From assembly GCF_018812025.1 (NCBI RefSeq), contig NC_063045.1, forward strand, positions 12,938,884 to 13,002,883: a DNA stretch of 64,000 bases, read 5' to 3'. Below, in pieces: positions 1 through 10,566 of this stretch. Below the pieces are notes generated by a model. It was not told where the DNA came from. It did not search any database and saw nothing but the letters and a program-made list of their open reading frames with translations. Each line of letters opens with the position of its first letter. The stretch's first letter is position 1. The stretch comes from Megalobrama amblycephala (Eukaryota; Chordata; Actinopteri; Cypriniformes; Xenocyprididae). The translations under genes and the position numbers were made by a program.

Positions 1-535
1 TTTTATAACAGGGCGCGAGATTGTTTTGCACAATTTTAAACGTCCACATAAGTTCCGTCACAACGCAGCAATTTCCACACACACGTGAGTGTACCTACGT
101 GGTGAAGGTACACTCAGATATGAATAAATATAAAATGAAATAAAATAATACACGTACTTTGTGCTTCAAATGAGTCTAAAATGCAGAGTAATAGTTCAAA
201 ATAGTTAAAAGTTAAAACAGTTGTAATTAGGCTACTGTATACAGCTAAAAACAGCTTGTGAAAATTAAAATATTAAATTCAATAATGTAAAAAAATACTT
301 GTTAAATGCTGTAAAATATTTATCTTCTTATATTTATGTTGTTTTATTTTTGTAAAGTAATGTGCTTTTGTAAAGTCACACTAATGTTATAACATGCATA
401 TTGTTTTGAACTGCATATTGTAGTATATAGCAGAACTATATAGCAGACCTAGATTCAGAGTGCCATTCAATTACCTCATGATTCGTTTGACAGCAGTCTA
501 ATGAAGTTTTGTGGGTTTAGCACACTTCTTTGTCA
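1..535. other. AT-rich intergenic DNA, no gene seen
   Basis: The stretch is AT-rich, has no sustained reading frame on either strand, and shows no repeat ends that I recognise. It lies beyond the downstream end of the copia-like fragment that follows. Confidence 0.5.
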
Positions 536-1030
536 TCAAAATGCTTGACGAGCTTCGAGTTCATGTCTACTTGTGTGCTTACTGACTTTGAATTTTCCAT
601 TCTGAATTTTTCCAACACATTTTTGGCACATGTTGTCTGACCCATCCTGGACAATTTTCACTGAAATAAAATGAGTCAGCTTGCACATGTCCTTAATCAC
701 AAAGTGTTTTACAAGCATTTTCTTCACCACTATCATCCATTTATGATTGTGTCCAGCCAGGAGAATGTCATCAACATACAATGCAATAATGAACATCTCA
801 CCTGTTGCTGCAGTGTAAGCGCAAAGATCAGCTGTAGTTCGTACAAACCCCATCTTATTCAGCTGTTCATCTAAGAGAATGTTCCAATCTTGGTGATTGC
901 TTCATGCTGCGATTTAGTTTGCTCACTAGATGTTCCTTTCCATGGACAACCATCCCTTAGGTTGTTGCATGTACACTTCTTTCTTTAGTTCTCTATTCAG
1001 GAAAGCTGTCTTGTCATCCCATCTGATGCA
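536..1030 (-). pseudogene. Ty1/copia-type reverse transcriptase fragment
   Basis: Read on the minus strand, the frame at 536-853 contains the reverse-transcriptase active-site motif YVDD in the context IALYVDDILLAG, followed by a KHFVIKDM-like stretch typical of copia-group polymerases. Upstream (854-1030) the homology continues in shifted frames with a KTAFLN...VYMQQP segment, interrupted by stops and a frameshift. Only the middle of the polymerase remains; no integrase, RNase H or long terminal repeats were found around it. It is a dead remnant. Family assignment rests on motif recognition, not on a search. Confidence 0.75.
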
Positions 1031-1478
1031 GCTTAAAGGGGTGGTTGATTATGATTTCACTTTTTTAACTTTAGTTAGTGTGTAATGTTGCTGTTTGAGC
1101 ATAAACAACATCTGCAAAGTTACGACGCTCAAAGTTCGATGCAAAGGGAGATATTTTCTTTTTAAGAATTCTCTGTTTAAGGACTATAAGAAACAGCTGG
1201 TAGGGACTACAACAAGTTTACAACAAAAAAGATGCATTCGTGCAAAAATAAGGTTCAGTTGAACAACTGCTTTGCAAATGATTCACTGGTTCAAAGTGCT
1301 TGAAACGCTACAACGCTGGTGACGCCTGCTGATCAGAAAACTCAGCAAAAACATGCACAAAAACAACTTTTACAAACATTTTATTTAAAGTGTATTTAAA
1401 TGAAATGAACAAATCCACTAATACCATTAAATTAAACATAAAGCGTCTTTATGATAAGTATTATTTTATTTAACTGTA
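1031..1478. other. Intergenic, probable old repeat
   Basis: The segment beginning near 1036 with AAAGGGGTGGTTGATTATG looks like the end of a dispersed fish repeat, but I could not find a matching second end. No coding signal was seen. Confidence 0.3.
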
Positions 1479-1560
1479 GGGGGCAGTTGTGGCCTAATGG
1501 ATAGAGAGTCGGACTTCAATGAGCATGAACCATACTCGGCCACGTCACTTCACTCACTCA
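1479..1560 (+). repeat. tRNA-derived SINE head (fragment)
   Basis: The sequence begins GGGGGCAGTTGTGGCCTAATGG, cut here into its parts: the TGGCCTAATGG piece at 1490-1500 matches a tRNA-type A box (TRGCNNAGYGG). The head resembles teleost tRNA-derived SINEs of the kind reading GTGGCCTAGTGGTTAGAG. The B box is degraded and no tail was recognised, so it is a fragment at best. Confidence 0.45.
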
Positions 1561-1957
1561 CTTGTTTTGTTTGTTCAATTGAGAGCTTGGTTAATCATAC
1601 CAGTAAGAGACTTTTAACTACAACTCTTCTTCTTTGGTGATAATGCCTCCTTTAAGTGCCTTTTTACATGGATCTTGCAGAACCTCCCCACATATACATG
1701 TCAAGTCTTGAAATGAATGTGGGGTGAGGATCTGCAAAAGACATGTAAAGGAGGATTTAAAACCATTGTGTAATGACTAATGTCTGACTCATCATCAATG
1801 CATTAAGGCCCACCTGCTGTGCTTTCTTCATCATAATGACATATTGGGCTGGATAGGTGAAACTGATGAAATAGAGACAGTAATTACAGAGTAAACCACT
1901 CACTCTCTCTAATGTTATCAGTTTCAGTCACGTCCGAATCTAAATTTAAACTTGAAA

Positions 1958-2480
1958 TGCAGAGGTGTAAAGAGTACTTGAAAACCATACTTAAGTAAAA
2001 GTACAGAGACCTTACAGTGAAAATGATTCAGTTACAAGTCACCAATTCCAAAATGGCTTGAGTAAAAGTCTTAGAGTTGAAATAAAATAGCACACCTAAA
2101 TATTGCAATCAACAGAACAGCCTCTTAAACATCCACAAACATTGAAGTCTCAGGTAAGCTCAAGTGCTTAAAAAACATAAGTAAACCAATATCATTCAAA
2201 ATGGTCTCTTCAAAAGAATGGATATAAAATAATGTGAAATTAATCCTAGAAATGTCAAAGCCTACTTGCACTAGACATACTGGTTTCGGCCTCATCACCG
2301 GCTGCAGCCATGTCCTCATCTCATATATGAAACACTTGCGATTCATATATGAAACTACCTGCTAATGTGCTCACATTCACGTACAGTAGCCTTGTTGACA
2401 AATTTGTGTAAGGGCAAAACTGCACTAAAGTAGAGAGTAAAAGTTGCTAATGTCCTTGATACTCAGTAAAAGTAAAAAGC
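1958..2480. repeat. Dispersed fish repeat (AAGTAAAAGTAC type)
   Basis: The left part reads GAGTACTTGAAAACC...TTAAGTAAAAGTACAG and the right part carries CTCAGTAAAAGTAAAAAG, a signature I associate with short non-autonomous fish DNA elements. Ends and target duplication were not resolved. The open frame inside it on the minus strand is not believable as a gene. Confidence 0.35.
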
Positions 2481-4456
2481 AAGTTTATGTTCTATTTAGA
2501 TTGGTGCATTGTATTTAGTTTGTGTTGTTCATTCTCATTGATTACCCTGGTTACTCTCTGGTTCATTAATTAAGTCACATCTGTTCCTTGTTTTACCCCT
2601 CAGCTTGTTTGTGTATTTATGGGCCTGCATTTCAATCTTTGGTTTTAGCTGTGTTTAAGTTCACTTTTTTATGCCCTCCCCTTTCCTCCATCTTGTTCAC
2701 TCAGATGTACATCAGTGCTTACGCTGCATGAGTGTAATGGGTTTAAATGGAACACCCTAGGCCCTTGATCTCTTATAGGTAAATCAAGCAAGCACAGCGA
2801 GTTTCTGTTGTGACATCAAAATTGTGTTGCATTGTGGTCTATGTATCTGCCCGAAGGGTTTAAATGAGTAGATATGCCCAAGGGGTTGTCTTCTATTGTC
2901 CACTTGACAAAGTTGAACACACTTCAAAATAGTGGTGGGGATTCCACCGAGGGGAAATGCTTAGAGAATTCTTAGGGGGCATTTATATGCATAATACAAC
3001 GTTTTTAGTTGGTGTCGCAGATCTGTGTGAACAAGGATCATTTTGACAACATTGTCGTCTGTATGCGAAAATTTTCAATAACGCAAAGGAAAAACATTTC
3101 CATTTCTAGTACATTGTTACCATGTAAACTTACCCTAAAGTGGTGTTAAACAACCTTGTTGTTGAGTTTATGGTTTGCTTTGCCTTGTGGAGTGGGTGCT
3201 GGTGAACTATAGGTCTCCATTCACCATCTGACTAGCTGAGGAGGACATCACCAGCCCCACTCCGGACCCAGAGCCCAGCCAGCCACCTCCCATGCCCCTC
3301 TCAGATGAAACGCTAGGATCCACTACAGACACAGAACCCAAGCCTGCCGCAATGTCAGTGCCAGAGTGAACGACTAAGCAATCATTGCCCATGGAGTATG
3401 AGAGCATGGAGGGAAGCCCCGTCCACACTCCTACAACTGAGGGTCGGCTGCATACGGCCTCTCTATTATTTGAAGAGGATATTTCTCTTGTCTCCGCTGG
3501 TCCCACCTAGCTCCAAGTCTCCTCTGTCTCCAATGGTCTCACCAAGCCTCCCTCTCCCAGCTCCTCTACCCAAGACAGACAGTTCTTTGGCCTCACCCCC
3601 GCTGGCTCCCTTCAGTTCCTCTGCTCCTCCTCTGTAGGATCCCCTGGCTTCACCTTGGTCCGTCGACCAGTTGTCTCCACCTTGGCTCCTCCCTCCTTCG
3701 GGTCAATCTGGGATCCTCGTCGCTCCACCCCAGTCTTGATCTGTCATCGCCCTGTGCCACGGACTTCCATACCTTCAGCTGCACTTTGTCCCTCCACCTC
3801 TTCAGCTCCGTCAGGCTTCGCTAATCATTCTAACACTCTGTCATGGCAACATCATGAGACTACTTTTCGCCTCGACGAGAAATCTCGACACAATTTAGTC
3901 TCGCTCGTCACACCCCTATAAACTATATAACAGCATAGGCCTATTAATTACTAGCCTAAACTGGACGGAGACACGGAGCGCCCTGTAACTCACTGACCTG
4001 CCTGCGTTCACAATTCACACGGTGCAGATGGAAGGGAGAATGGCTGACTACACAGTTTATGGGTATAAATTGTGTATTTCCCTCACAATTGTCACAAAAA
4101 CTCACTAGTCTGTACACTGTCTGTCTGGTCTCTCTGCGCGTTGCTTTGCGAGATCATGCGGCGCGATTTTTTTTTTCCTCACTGTGTGCGCATTCATAAC
4201 GGTGCGCGTACACTTTGAACTTCAATCGTGACAAATGATTGGACTACTTGCGGAGTGACATGACGACATGAATCAGAGGCACAAAAAACGTTGACAGCGG
4301 TGAGCGGTCATTATGTTTACCAATACTCGACCCATCGAAACCGCCGTAACCCTGAGACTAAAGCATTGTAATAAAGCATTAATTGTAAAATGTAAAATTA
4401 TCTTTGAAATCTAAGTGCAACTCTGGCGTCACATGTGTATCTTTCACACTTCTCGT
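2481..4456. other. Intergenic; Pro/Ser-rich open frames of unknown origin
   Basis: Between about 3200 and 3930 several overlapping frames on both strands stay open for 80-100 codons and are rich in Pro and Ser, in a C-rich stretch. A plus-strand reading is broken by stops. It may be a decayed transposon open frame, but no domain is recognisable. The rest of the stretch shows nothing. Confidence 0.3.
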
Positions 4457-4863
4457 TAGCCACTTTTCCACCGTGGGGTCAAACTGTTCTCTTTGCTTTA
4501 CCGTTCTATCCCGTGCCGATCTGAGCCGGACATTACAGACTAAGAGTTTACACACGATATGCGATGTAATAGTGACCGTGTTATGTAGGAGGATCAGTTA
4601 TATAATTGTATGATTAATTTGTGTTCACGTTGCTCAAATATCATGTTTAGCAAGTTACGGAGAAACTGCCAGCCAGGCAACAGAAAAGTGACCGATCCTG
4701 AGTGATAACATCACTATGCAAATTCTAGAAGTAAGGTTCGGCACGGTTGACTAATTACGGTTGTAGAACAGTTTGTAATCGTGCCGTGCTGTCCCAGGCT
4801 CAAGTGGAAATACAACTGGAACCGTTCCTTATCATTCTGTTCAGTCCAAAGGTGGAAAAGTGG
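4457..4863. mobile_element. Inverted-repeat element (CCACTTTTCCACC ends)
   Basis: The left end CCACTTTTCCACC near 4460 is matched by the inverted right end GGTGGAAAAGTGG at about 4851-4863, with further inverted similarity inside (AACTGTTCTC against the GTTCAGTCC side). No coding capacity. It looks like a short non-autonomous DNA transposon; the superfamily is not decided. Confidence 0.5.
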
Positions 4864-4996
4864 ATTTTGTGAGCAGTGCAGTGGTGTAATGGCAATTTAC
4901 AATAAAATCTTTCATTACAGGTTTCGTTTCCAAACAAACCAAACATATGGATGACCCCCTGAACTTGGTAAAAAGATAATCCATTAACCATCCTGG

Positions 4997-5652
4997 GGAG
5001 CGTTTCCCGTACAACGACATAACTTGTTACTTCACTATCATAGTAGTGCGCACTCTTCAAAAATGGTGCTAAAAAATCTCTTGACAAACTAAAATATGTA
5101 AATGACATTTGTATACATTGTACTTACTGTCAGCTTGCTTATTTTGCTCAAGATAACGATTTATTAAGTCCACGGGCCCTATAATACACCCGGCGCAATG
5201 CGACGCAAGGCGCAGCGCAAGTGTGTTTGCTAGCTTGCGTTTTCCCGTTCAGCGCCACGTCCTTAAATTAGTAAATGCATTTAATGCTTAAATGCATTTG
5301 CGCCAGTTAGTGCGCCCATGGGCGTGCTGGTCTAAAAAAGAGGTGTGTTCCGGCGCATTGCTATTTTAAGGAGCTGAAAATAGACTGCGCCATAGACCAA
5401 CTCAAAAGTGGATTTGGACACGCCCTGAGTGCACCTGCGCCGTGCGCTTTACACTTTGCGTTTAGATCGTTAAAATAGGGCCCCACGTGTCATAAAAACA
5501 AGAAAATATGCTTCTAACCACAGCTCAAGAGCTGTTGTTCCAACCACACAAGTTTGCGATGCAGTTTGCGAATGTTCATTTGAACGGTGTGTTAGTAACA
5601 ACGGAGCTTGCGATGTTAGTTGGCTAACGATGCTTTTGGGAAACGCACCCCA
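4997..5652. mobile_element. Inverted-repeat element with GCGTTTCCC ends
   Basis: The left end GGGGAGCGTTTCCCGTACAA near 4997 is matched in inverse by TTTTGGGAAACGCACCCC at the right. This GGGGTGCGTTTCCC end is a recurrent one among fish non-autonomous elements. A second element (5174-5483) sits inside it. No open frame. Confidence 0.5.
5174..5483. mobile_element. Nested GGGCCCTAT-ended element
   Basis: The left end GGGCCCTATAATACACCC and the right end GTTAAAATAGGGCCC are inverted repeats of one another over the first nine bases. The interior is rich in GCGC and GCAAGCGCA-like words, as in a known class of short teleost elements. It lies inside the GCGTTTCCC-ended element. Confidence 0.5.
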
Positions 5653-6579
5653 GAATGGATGGTGAAAACATGTTTTTTATTGTAAATTTTTAATTTCTTT
5701 TTGCTAATTTTTAATGTGCACTTCCTACATTACTATTAATACGGGGATCGGCTAGAAATAGTGACCTCTCCTGGAATGATTTAGTATTAACATTATAATC
5801 TGAACACAATCTTTACATTACTTGCTTTTCAAATGTTTTAAAATTGATCATCCTAGTGATCCAGCGGGCCATATTTAAAGACATTGCAGGCCGTATGCGG
5901 CCCATGGACCACCAGTTGCCCATCCCTGATCTATAATGACACTGTTGAAACTTCTTACACCTTTACCCACCCTTAAACCTATCCATACCACCAAACATGT
6001 CCGAACCTTAATCGTACCACACCTCAATAGCAGCACAAGTGTTTTAAATACAACATCAACACAATAAGTACATTGTCCCAAACAATTATTTTATTTCATT
6101 TTTTTTTTTAATGTAAGTACATAGTAGTTATAATAATATAAAAAGTTCAGCCGATTATTCCTCTGAGGAATAAACAGTAATATATTTATTTAGACAAATA
6201 AAATTCTGTCATCATACAAATATCTCATACAAAAAGAAAACTTAGAAATCCCATTTTTAAAAACAAAAGAAGTAATATAAAATAAAAATGACACACAGCA
6301 TCATAAGAAAATAAAGCAGATATGTCTGAATATAGATACATTTCTAAATAAACAGATGTGCACATACGACACATTCACAGCATCTTATAAACTACTGCTT
6401 TATAGAGTAAACTCAAATCACAGTATGATCTCCTGTCACAGGAGAGGTATGTTCTATATCGACTCTTAAAACAATCTGTACTAGCCTGCACCTTAAGACC
6501 AATTATACAGTATTTCTAATTTCATTGAATCCTATGATAATTCACTTGATGTCAGCCTTTTCCTGAGTTAAGATTTTCT
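5653..6579. other. Probable 3' untranslated region of the TNFR-like gene plus AT-rich spacer
   Basis: Just below the stop codon of the minus-strand TNFR-like gene there is no further coding signal. TTTATT at 6185-6190 reads AATAAA on the minus strand and could be the polyadenylation signal. The remaining part to 5653 is AT-rich without recognisable features. Confidence 0.35.
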
Positions 6580-6617
6580 TTAGACTGTCTCTGCATCTTT
6601 TACATGGAATGGTTCTC
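6580..6617 (-). CDS. TNFR-like gene, exon 7 (short tail and stop)
   Basis: The acceptor TTTCAG is followed by EPFHVKDAETV and a TAA stop at 6580-6582. The cytoplasmic tail is short and has no death domain or evident TRAF-binding motif. Confidence 0.65.
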
Positions 6618-9600
6618 CTGAAAAAACACAATCAACACACATCAGGTCAAGATTTTTTTAGTGTTTGTTTCAGTACACAGAAGTACAAGATGAAGAGCAG
6701 ATTGGTTGTTTACCTGCAGTGCTTTCATCAGATTCACCAGATTTCCTGATTCTGATAAAACAGACTGCCATGATCACAGCCAGGATGAAGACAGCAACTA
6801 CTACCGATGAGCACCCATACCTGAGGATTGATTCAGTATTTTATTATAAATTAAACTTTTACCATGAATTCAGTTTTCACAAAGCAAAGAGGTTAAAAAG
6901 GAAGAAGATAAACTCACATGGTTTTTTGTGACAGTTGTCCTAGGGGGAAAAGGGGAGAAAACAATTAGCATGTATGCATATCCAGATAGCAGACCAACAC
7001 TGAAGCAACATTGAATCAATGTTAATGCATCAACCAAATTATCAGTGAATCATCGTTGAAAAAGAAAAATCATCAGGTTTTCACCCTGAAATAATGTTAT
7101 TTCAATGAAGAAAAATAGATCAAGATGGACATAAAATCAATATTTTTTCAACCTTAATTAAATCACTTATTTAACATTGAATCAACATAGAAAAAATATC
7201 AAAACAGTCTTGCTTTATGTACAGCAGGATTCTATGCCAGTTAATGATCTGTTTTTATTCATTTCAATCAGAAAGCATGTAGGACTGCAAATAATATGGT
7301 TTTGAATCCAAAAGTCACTCAAAGTAAACAGCTTCCTTCAGTTTACATGCAAATGTATTTATTTATGAACAGGAATTAAAGGATTAGTTCACTTTCAAAT
7401 GAAAATTAGCCCAAGCTTTACTCACCCTCAAGACATCCTGTATGTGTCTTTCTTCTTTCTGATGAACATAATCAAAGAAATATTAATAAATATCCTGATG
7501 CATCTGAGCCTAAAGCCCTATATTCGGACGGGATTAGTTTTACATGGGGAGGTGGGGGTAAAGTAATTATTACCAGAGCTTCTCAGTGATTTTAGTCCCG
7601 TCCGAATGTGCCATCTCAGTAATCATTACGGACAATGTCAGTAAAGATTACGGCGACTTTTACCTTCTGTAAGAAGGTCCAGAAAAATTACCTCAGGTAA
7701 TACTAATCCCATTCGAATAGACCCACGGTAAATATGTAAAATTCCATAATTTCCTGTTTAAAAGTAGTTTTCTGCACATTTTTCAAGCATGGAAGTACTT
7801 GAAGAAACATTCATTTGTGTTGCAGGTGGTGGGACAAGTCTGTGGCAAACCTCAAGTATTTTCTACATACCATTCAGAGCAAAAAGAAGATCGAAAGCAC
7901 TTGTCAAGAGGCGCAAAACTAATTTTAGCTTTAGCTAAGTGCCTATTACCATCACAATCCAATCAGAATTTAATTAATAAATCATTTGACTGGACCTAAC
8001 TGTTATATTTAGTTTATATATTTAGATTATATGTGTTTGCGCACATGGAATTGGAAAGCAACGTATACCCACGTGACGACAGGGAGGTGACGGCGGTGCG
8101 TAAATCGAGTTACCCCTCCCACTTCTGCTGGTTTTACTGAGATGTCTTATCCCGTGCGAATTGGCCAATTAATATTACAGACATCCTGAGGTAAAATGAC
8201 TTTACTCCACCTCCCCATGTAAAACTAATCCCGTCCGAATAGGACTGTAAAAAAAGATCTGAGCTTTAAGGCACTGAACGGGACCCACGAGTATGAGCTG
8301 AAGAAAGTGTCTCCATCCACATCCATCCATCAAAACATGTCCGCCACACGGCTAGTCAAATATCTAGCTTCCGCCAGAACGCCTTAGTTTAATTAAGTAG
8401 CTTTTATAAACATACCTTAGACAAAACACATCTTAAGACAAAACAATGGCACCGATAAATTTTAAGATATGTCAGTACAAGTTGCTTTCAGTTGCAGCTC
8501 AAACATGAATTTTAGTCTGGGACTAGCTTAAAGGGTTAGTTCACCCTAAAAATAAAATTCTGTCATTAATTACTCACCCTCATGTCTTTCCACACCCGTA
8601 AGACTTTCGTTCATCTTCAGAACACAAATGAAGGTATTTCTGATGACAGAATGCTGTCAGATTTCCTTCCATAGACTGCCTTTGCAACTGCCACTTTGAC
8701 GCTTCAAAAACTTCATAAAGAGATTGGAAAACTAATCCATATGAATCGAGCAGCTTAGTCCAAATTTTCTGAAGAGACTCGATCACTTGTTATGATGAAC
8801 AGATTTAATTTAGGCCTTTATTTGCATGTAAACATTGATCAGCGAACAAACAGAAGCTCAACCAAACCTGAATGACGCACAAGAGCAAACCTCTTCCAGA
8901 AGCTCAAACGTGTTGCATAACACACAAGAATGAACCTTTCAGCTTACGAAGAAAGTGTAATGCCTCTCGCAGTTCGAAGCACTTACACTACATCCAATGC
9001 CTTTCGTATTCAACTTACAACAAAAGCTTAACTGACGAAACACCAGTTCCATTTTTTTTCATAAGTTGAATATGGAAGGCGGTCTGGCAGAAGCTAGATA
9101 TTTTACTTTGTAACGTGTTAAATAAGGATATTTTTCTTATACAAATGCATCACTTGACTTCAGAAGGCCTTTATTAACCCTCTGGAGCTGTGTGGAGTAC
9201 GTTTATGATGGATGGATGTGGATGGAGACACTTTCTTCAGCTCATACTCGTTGATCCCGTTCACTACCATTATACAGCTTGGATGCGTCAGGATATTTAT
9301 TAATACAACTCCAATTGTGTTCATCAGAAAGAAGAAAGTCATATACACCTAGGATGGCTTGAGGGTGAGTAAAGCTTGGGGTAATTGTCATTTGAAGTCT
9401 TAAAGTCATAAAAACATTTTAAGAGATGTTACAAAAACGTATAATAATGAAGCTGCAATTATATATGAAAAATTGAAGTAATGAAGTATTCTCACCAATG
9501 TCACACTGTGTGTCTGAGAACAGCGTGCAGTTGGAAACAGTTATCTGTCCGATGTCTATAGGTTGAGAAAAAGAATTGTATTCTCAGAGCAGTACAGAAA

Positions 9601-10566
9601 TGAACAGCTCAGTCTCTTATGGAAAGGCATCTGTCATGTAAACAGTGATGAAACAGTTTGTTGCTTATACCTTCACATCTGCGGCATTTATTACAACTCG
9701 TACCAGTGTAGAATCCGTGTGAATTGGAGCAGTTGTTGGTAACATACATACCTGTAGATTTGTATTGTATGATTATTTAGTGATTAACAGTGGTGATCTC
9801 AATGCATTCAGATTTATTATTATTTAGTCAGTGGAGCTCACCTTCTGGGCATCTCATGCAGCACAGTGAATCTGGAAGTTGGAACTGGTTTTCTCGACAT
9901 GTTTCGACACATAGAGTAATAAGCAACCCCACAAATAATGCCTGGAGTCATGAAAATAATGTTTCAATATGTAACTCTCAAAGTACATATGTCTAAAATG
10001 TTCAACACAGGAAAATGGAGACCAAATTTTTTTTTTTTTTTTTTTGCAGAATGTATAAAACAAAAACAAAATCCCTTTCACCCTTTCCATAGTGAAAAGA
10101 TTTACATGCTTGGTAATGGTTTCTTTATCGGTAACACTTTACAGTAAGGTGCATTAGTTAACTACATTAGTTAACATGAACTAATAATGAACTGCATGTC
10201 TATAGCATTTACTAATCTTTGTTAATGTTAATTTCAACATTTACTAATACATTATTAAAATCAAGAGTTGTATTTGTTATCATTACTGCCCTGTGAACTA
10301 TGAACAAACATTGAACAGCTGGATTTCTAACTAACGTTAAAAAATTATTAACAAATACAGTAGCAAATGTATTGCTCATGGTTAGGTTATGTTAGTTAAT
10401 ACATTAATTAATGTTGACAAATGAACCTTGTTGTAAAGTGTTACCATTTTTCATATTGTTTAAACCAACAACCTAAATCTTTTTCACAGTATAGTTAAAA
10501 TGTTTAGTTTGCACATGAAACGGTTCTAACACTTACCAAAACACGTTTGCTGTCTGTTTGGTTCAT
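6580..10566 (-). CDS. TNF receptor superfamily member, compact, seven coding exons
   Basis: Coding exons on the minus strand are 10537-10566, 9842-9941, 9671-9751, 9496-9555, 6918-6939, 6714-6820 and 6580-6617. They join in phase into 438 nt (145 residues plus stop), and each junction is GT-AG. The product has a hydrophobic signal segment (about residues 10-22), then a cysteine-rich ectodomain (about 25-97) with the CCMRCPEG and TSCNKCRRCE signatures of TNFR repeats. A membrane helix (about 103-121, VVVAVFILAVIMAVCFI) and a 24-residue tail follow. No death domain is seen. CRENQFQLPDSLCCMRC resembles the first repeat of CD40 or HVEM, so a receptor or decoy for a TNF-family ligand at the cell surface is likely. 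The ectodomain is short for the family; further exons could hide in the 2.6-kb repeat-filled intron. Which member it is cannot be said. Confidence 0.8.
6714..6820 (-). CDS. TNFR-like gene, exon 6 (transmembrane)
   Basis: It encodes YGCSSVVVAVFILAVIMAVC and then FIRIRKSGESDESTA: a single membrane helix, a basic stop-transfer and an acidic tail start. Acceptor CCTCAG, donor GTAAAC. Confidence 0.75.
6918..6939 (-). CDS. TNFR-like gene, exon 5 (22-nt stalk micro-exon)
   Basis: The exon has only 22 nt (QLSQKT plus split codons) between the acceptor CCCTAG and the donor GTGAGT. It is needed to bring the preceding phase-1 junction into frame with the membrane exon, and it does so exactly. Confidence 0.6.
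7516..8243. mobile_element. TIR element, CCTATTCGGACGGGATTAGT family, copy 1
   Basis: The inverted ends CCTATATTCGGACGGG and CCCGTCCGAATAGG are continued by a GGATTAGTTTTACATGGGGA-type stretch of more than 30 bases on both sides. A second copy lies at 51592-54431, where the flanking TTAA duplication is visible. Here the flanks are not a clean TTAA pair. Non-autonomous; the short open frame inside is not a gene. Confidence 0.7.
8530..8925. repeat. Cyprinid dispersed repeat with GGGTTAGTTCACCC end
   Basis: It starts at a TTAA (8528-8531) with AGGGTTAGTTCACCC and goes on through the usual CTCACCCTCATGTC and CACCCGTAAGAC words. The inner part is shared, in reverse, with 50850-51240 (GAGTCTCTTCAGAAAATTTGG). 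Confidence 0.6.
9496..9555 (-). CDS. TNFR-like gene, exon 4 (end of cysteine-rich region)
   Basis: It encodes IGQITVSNCTLFSDTQCDI between the acceptor CTATAG and the donor GTGAGA. The NCTLFSDTQCD segment matches the closing part of TNFR repeats (xC-x2-xxDTxC). Confidence 0.75.
9671..9751 (-). CDS. TNFR-like gene, exon 3 (cysteine-rich repeat)
   Basis: It encodes MYVTNNCSNSHGFYTGTSC and then NKCRRCE, with the GFYTGTSCNKCRRC pattern typical of TNFR repeats. Donor GTATAAG, acceptor CTACAG; phase 1 at both ends, as in other TNFR genes. Confidence 0.78.
9842..9941 (-). CDS. TNFR-like gene, exon 2 (signal core and first cysteine-rich repeat)
   Basis: The acceptor CTCCAG precedes ALFVGLLITLCVETC, the core of the signal peptide. 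CRENQFQLPDSLCCMRCPE follows, the start of a TNFR cysteine-rich domain with its CC-x2-C core. The exon ends one base into a Gly codon at the donor GTGAGC. Confidence 0.78.
10130..10445. mobile_element. Short TIR element, GGTAACACTTTACA ends
   Basis: The left end GGTAACACTTTACAGTAAGG is matched in inverse by TTGTAAAGTGTTACC at the right. This is a common short teleost element of about 300 bp; it has no coding capacity. It lies in intron 1 of the TNFR-like gene. Confidence 0.65.
10537..10566 (-). CDS. TNFR-like gene, exon 1 (start)
   Basis: The ATG is at 10564-10566 read in reverse, and ten codons (MNQTDSKRVL) are followed by the donor GTAAGTG. The exon is phase 0 and joins the hydrophobic signal segment in exon 2, which gives a classical signal peptide. 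No other upstream ATG was needed. Confidence 0.7.

Larger units (their letters stand above)
7379..9400. mobile_element. Composite repeat nest in the TNFR-like gene's large intron
   Basis: The left arm starts near 7379 (AAAGGATTAGTTCACTTTC) and continues from 8244 to about 8345. Its inverted partner runs about 9205-9400 and repeats the words for GATGGATGTGGATGGAGAC, CTCATACTCG and GAGGGTGAGTAAAGCTTGG. One inverted-repeat element of the GTTAGTTCACCC class was therefore split by two later insertions (7516-8243 and about 8530-9050). None carries a gene. Confidence 0.55.

Noticed and set aside
1479..1560. Functional tRNA gene
   Set aside because: Only an A-box-like word is present; no B box or cloverleaf could be found.
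3207..3921. Pro/Ser-rich protein genes on either strand
   Set aside because: Overlapping frames on both strands reflect C-rich composition; no domain, splice structure or start context supports a gene.
8041..8230. Conserved regulatory element shared by 8.1 and 54.2 kb
   Set aside because: The similarity is explained by two copies of the same CCTATTCGGACGGG transposon.
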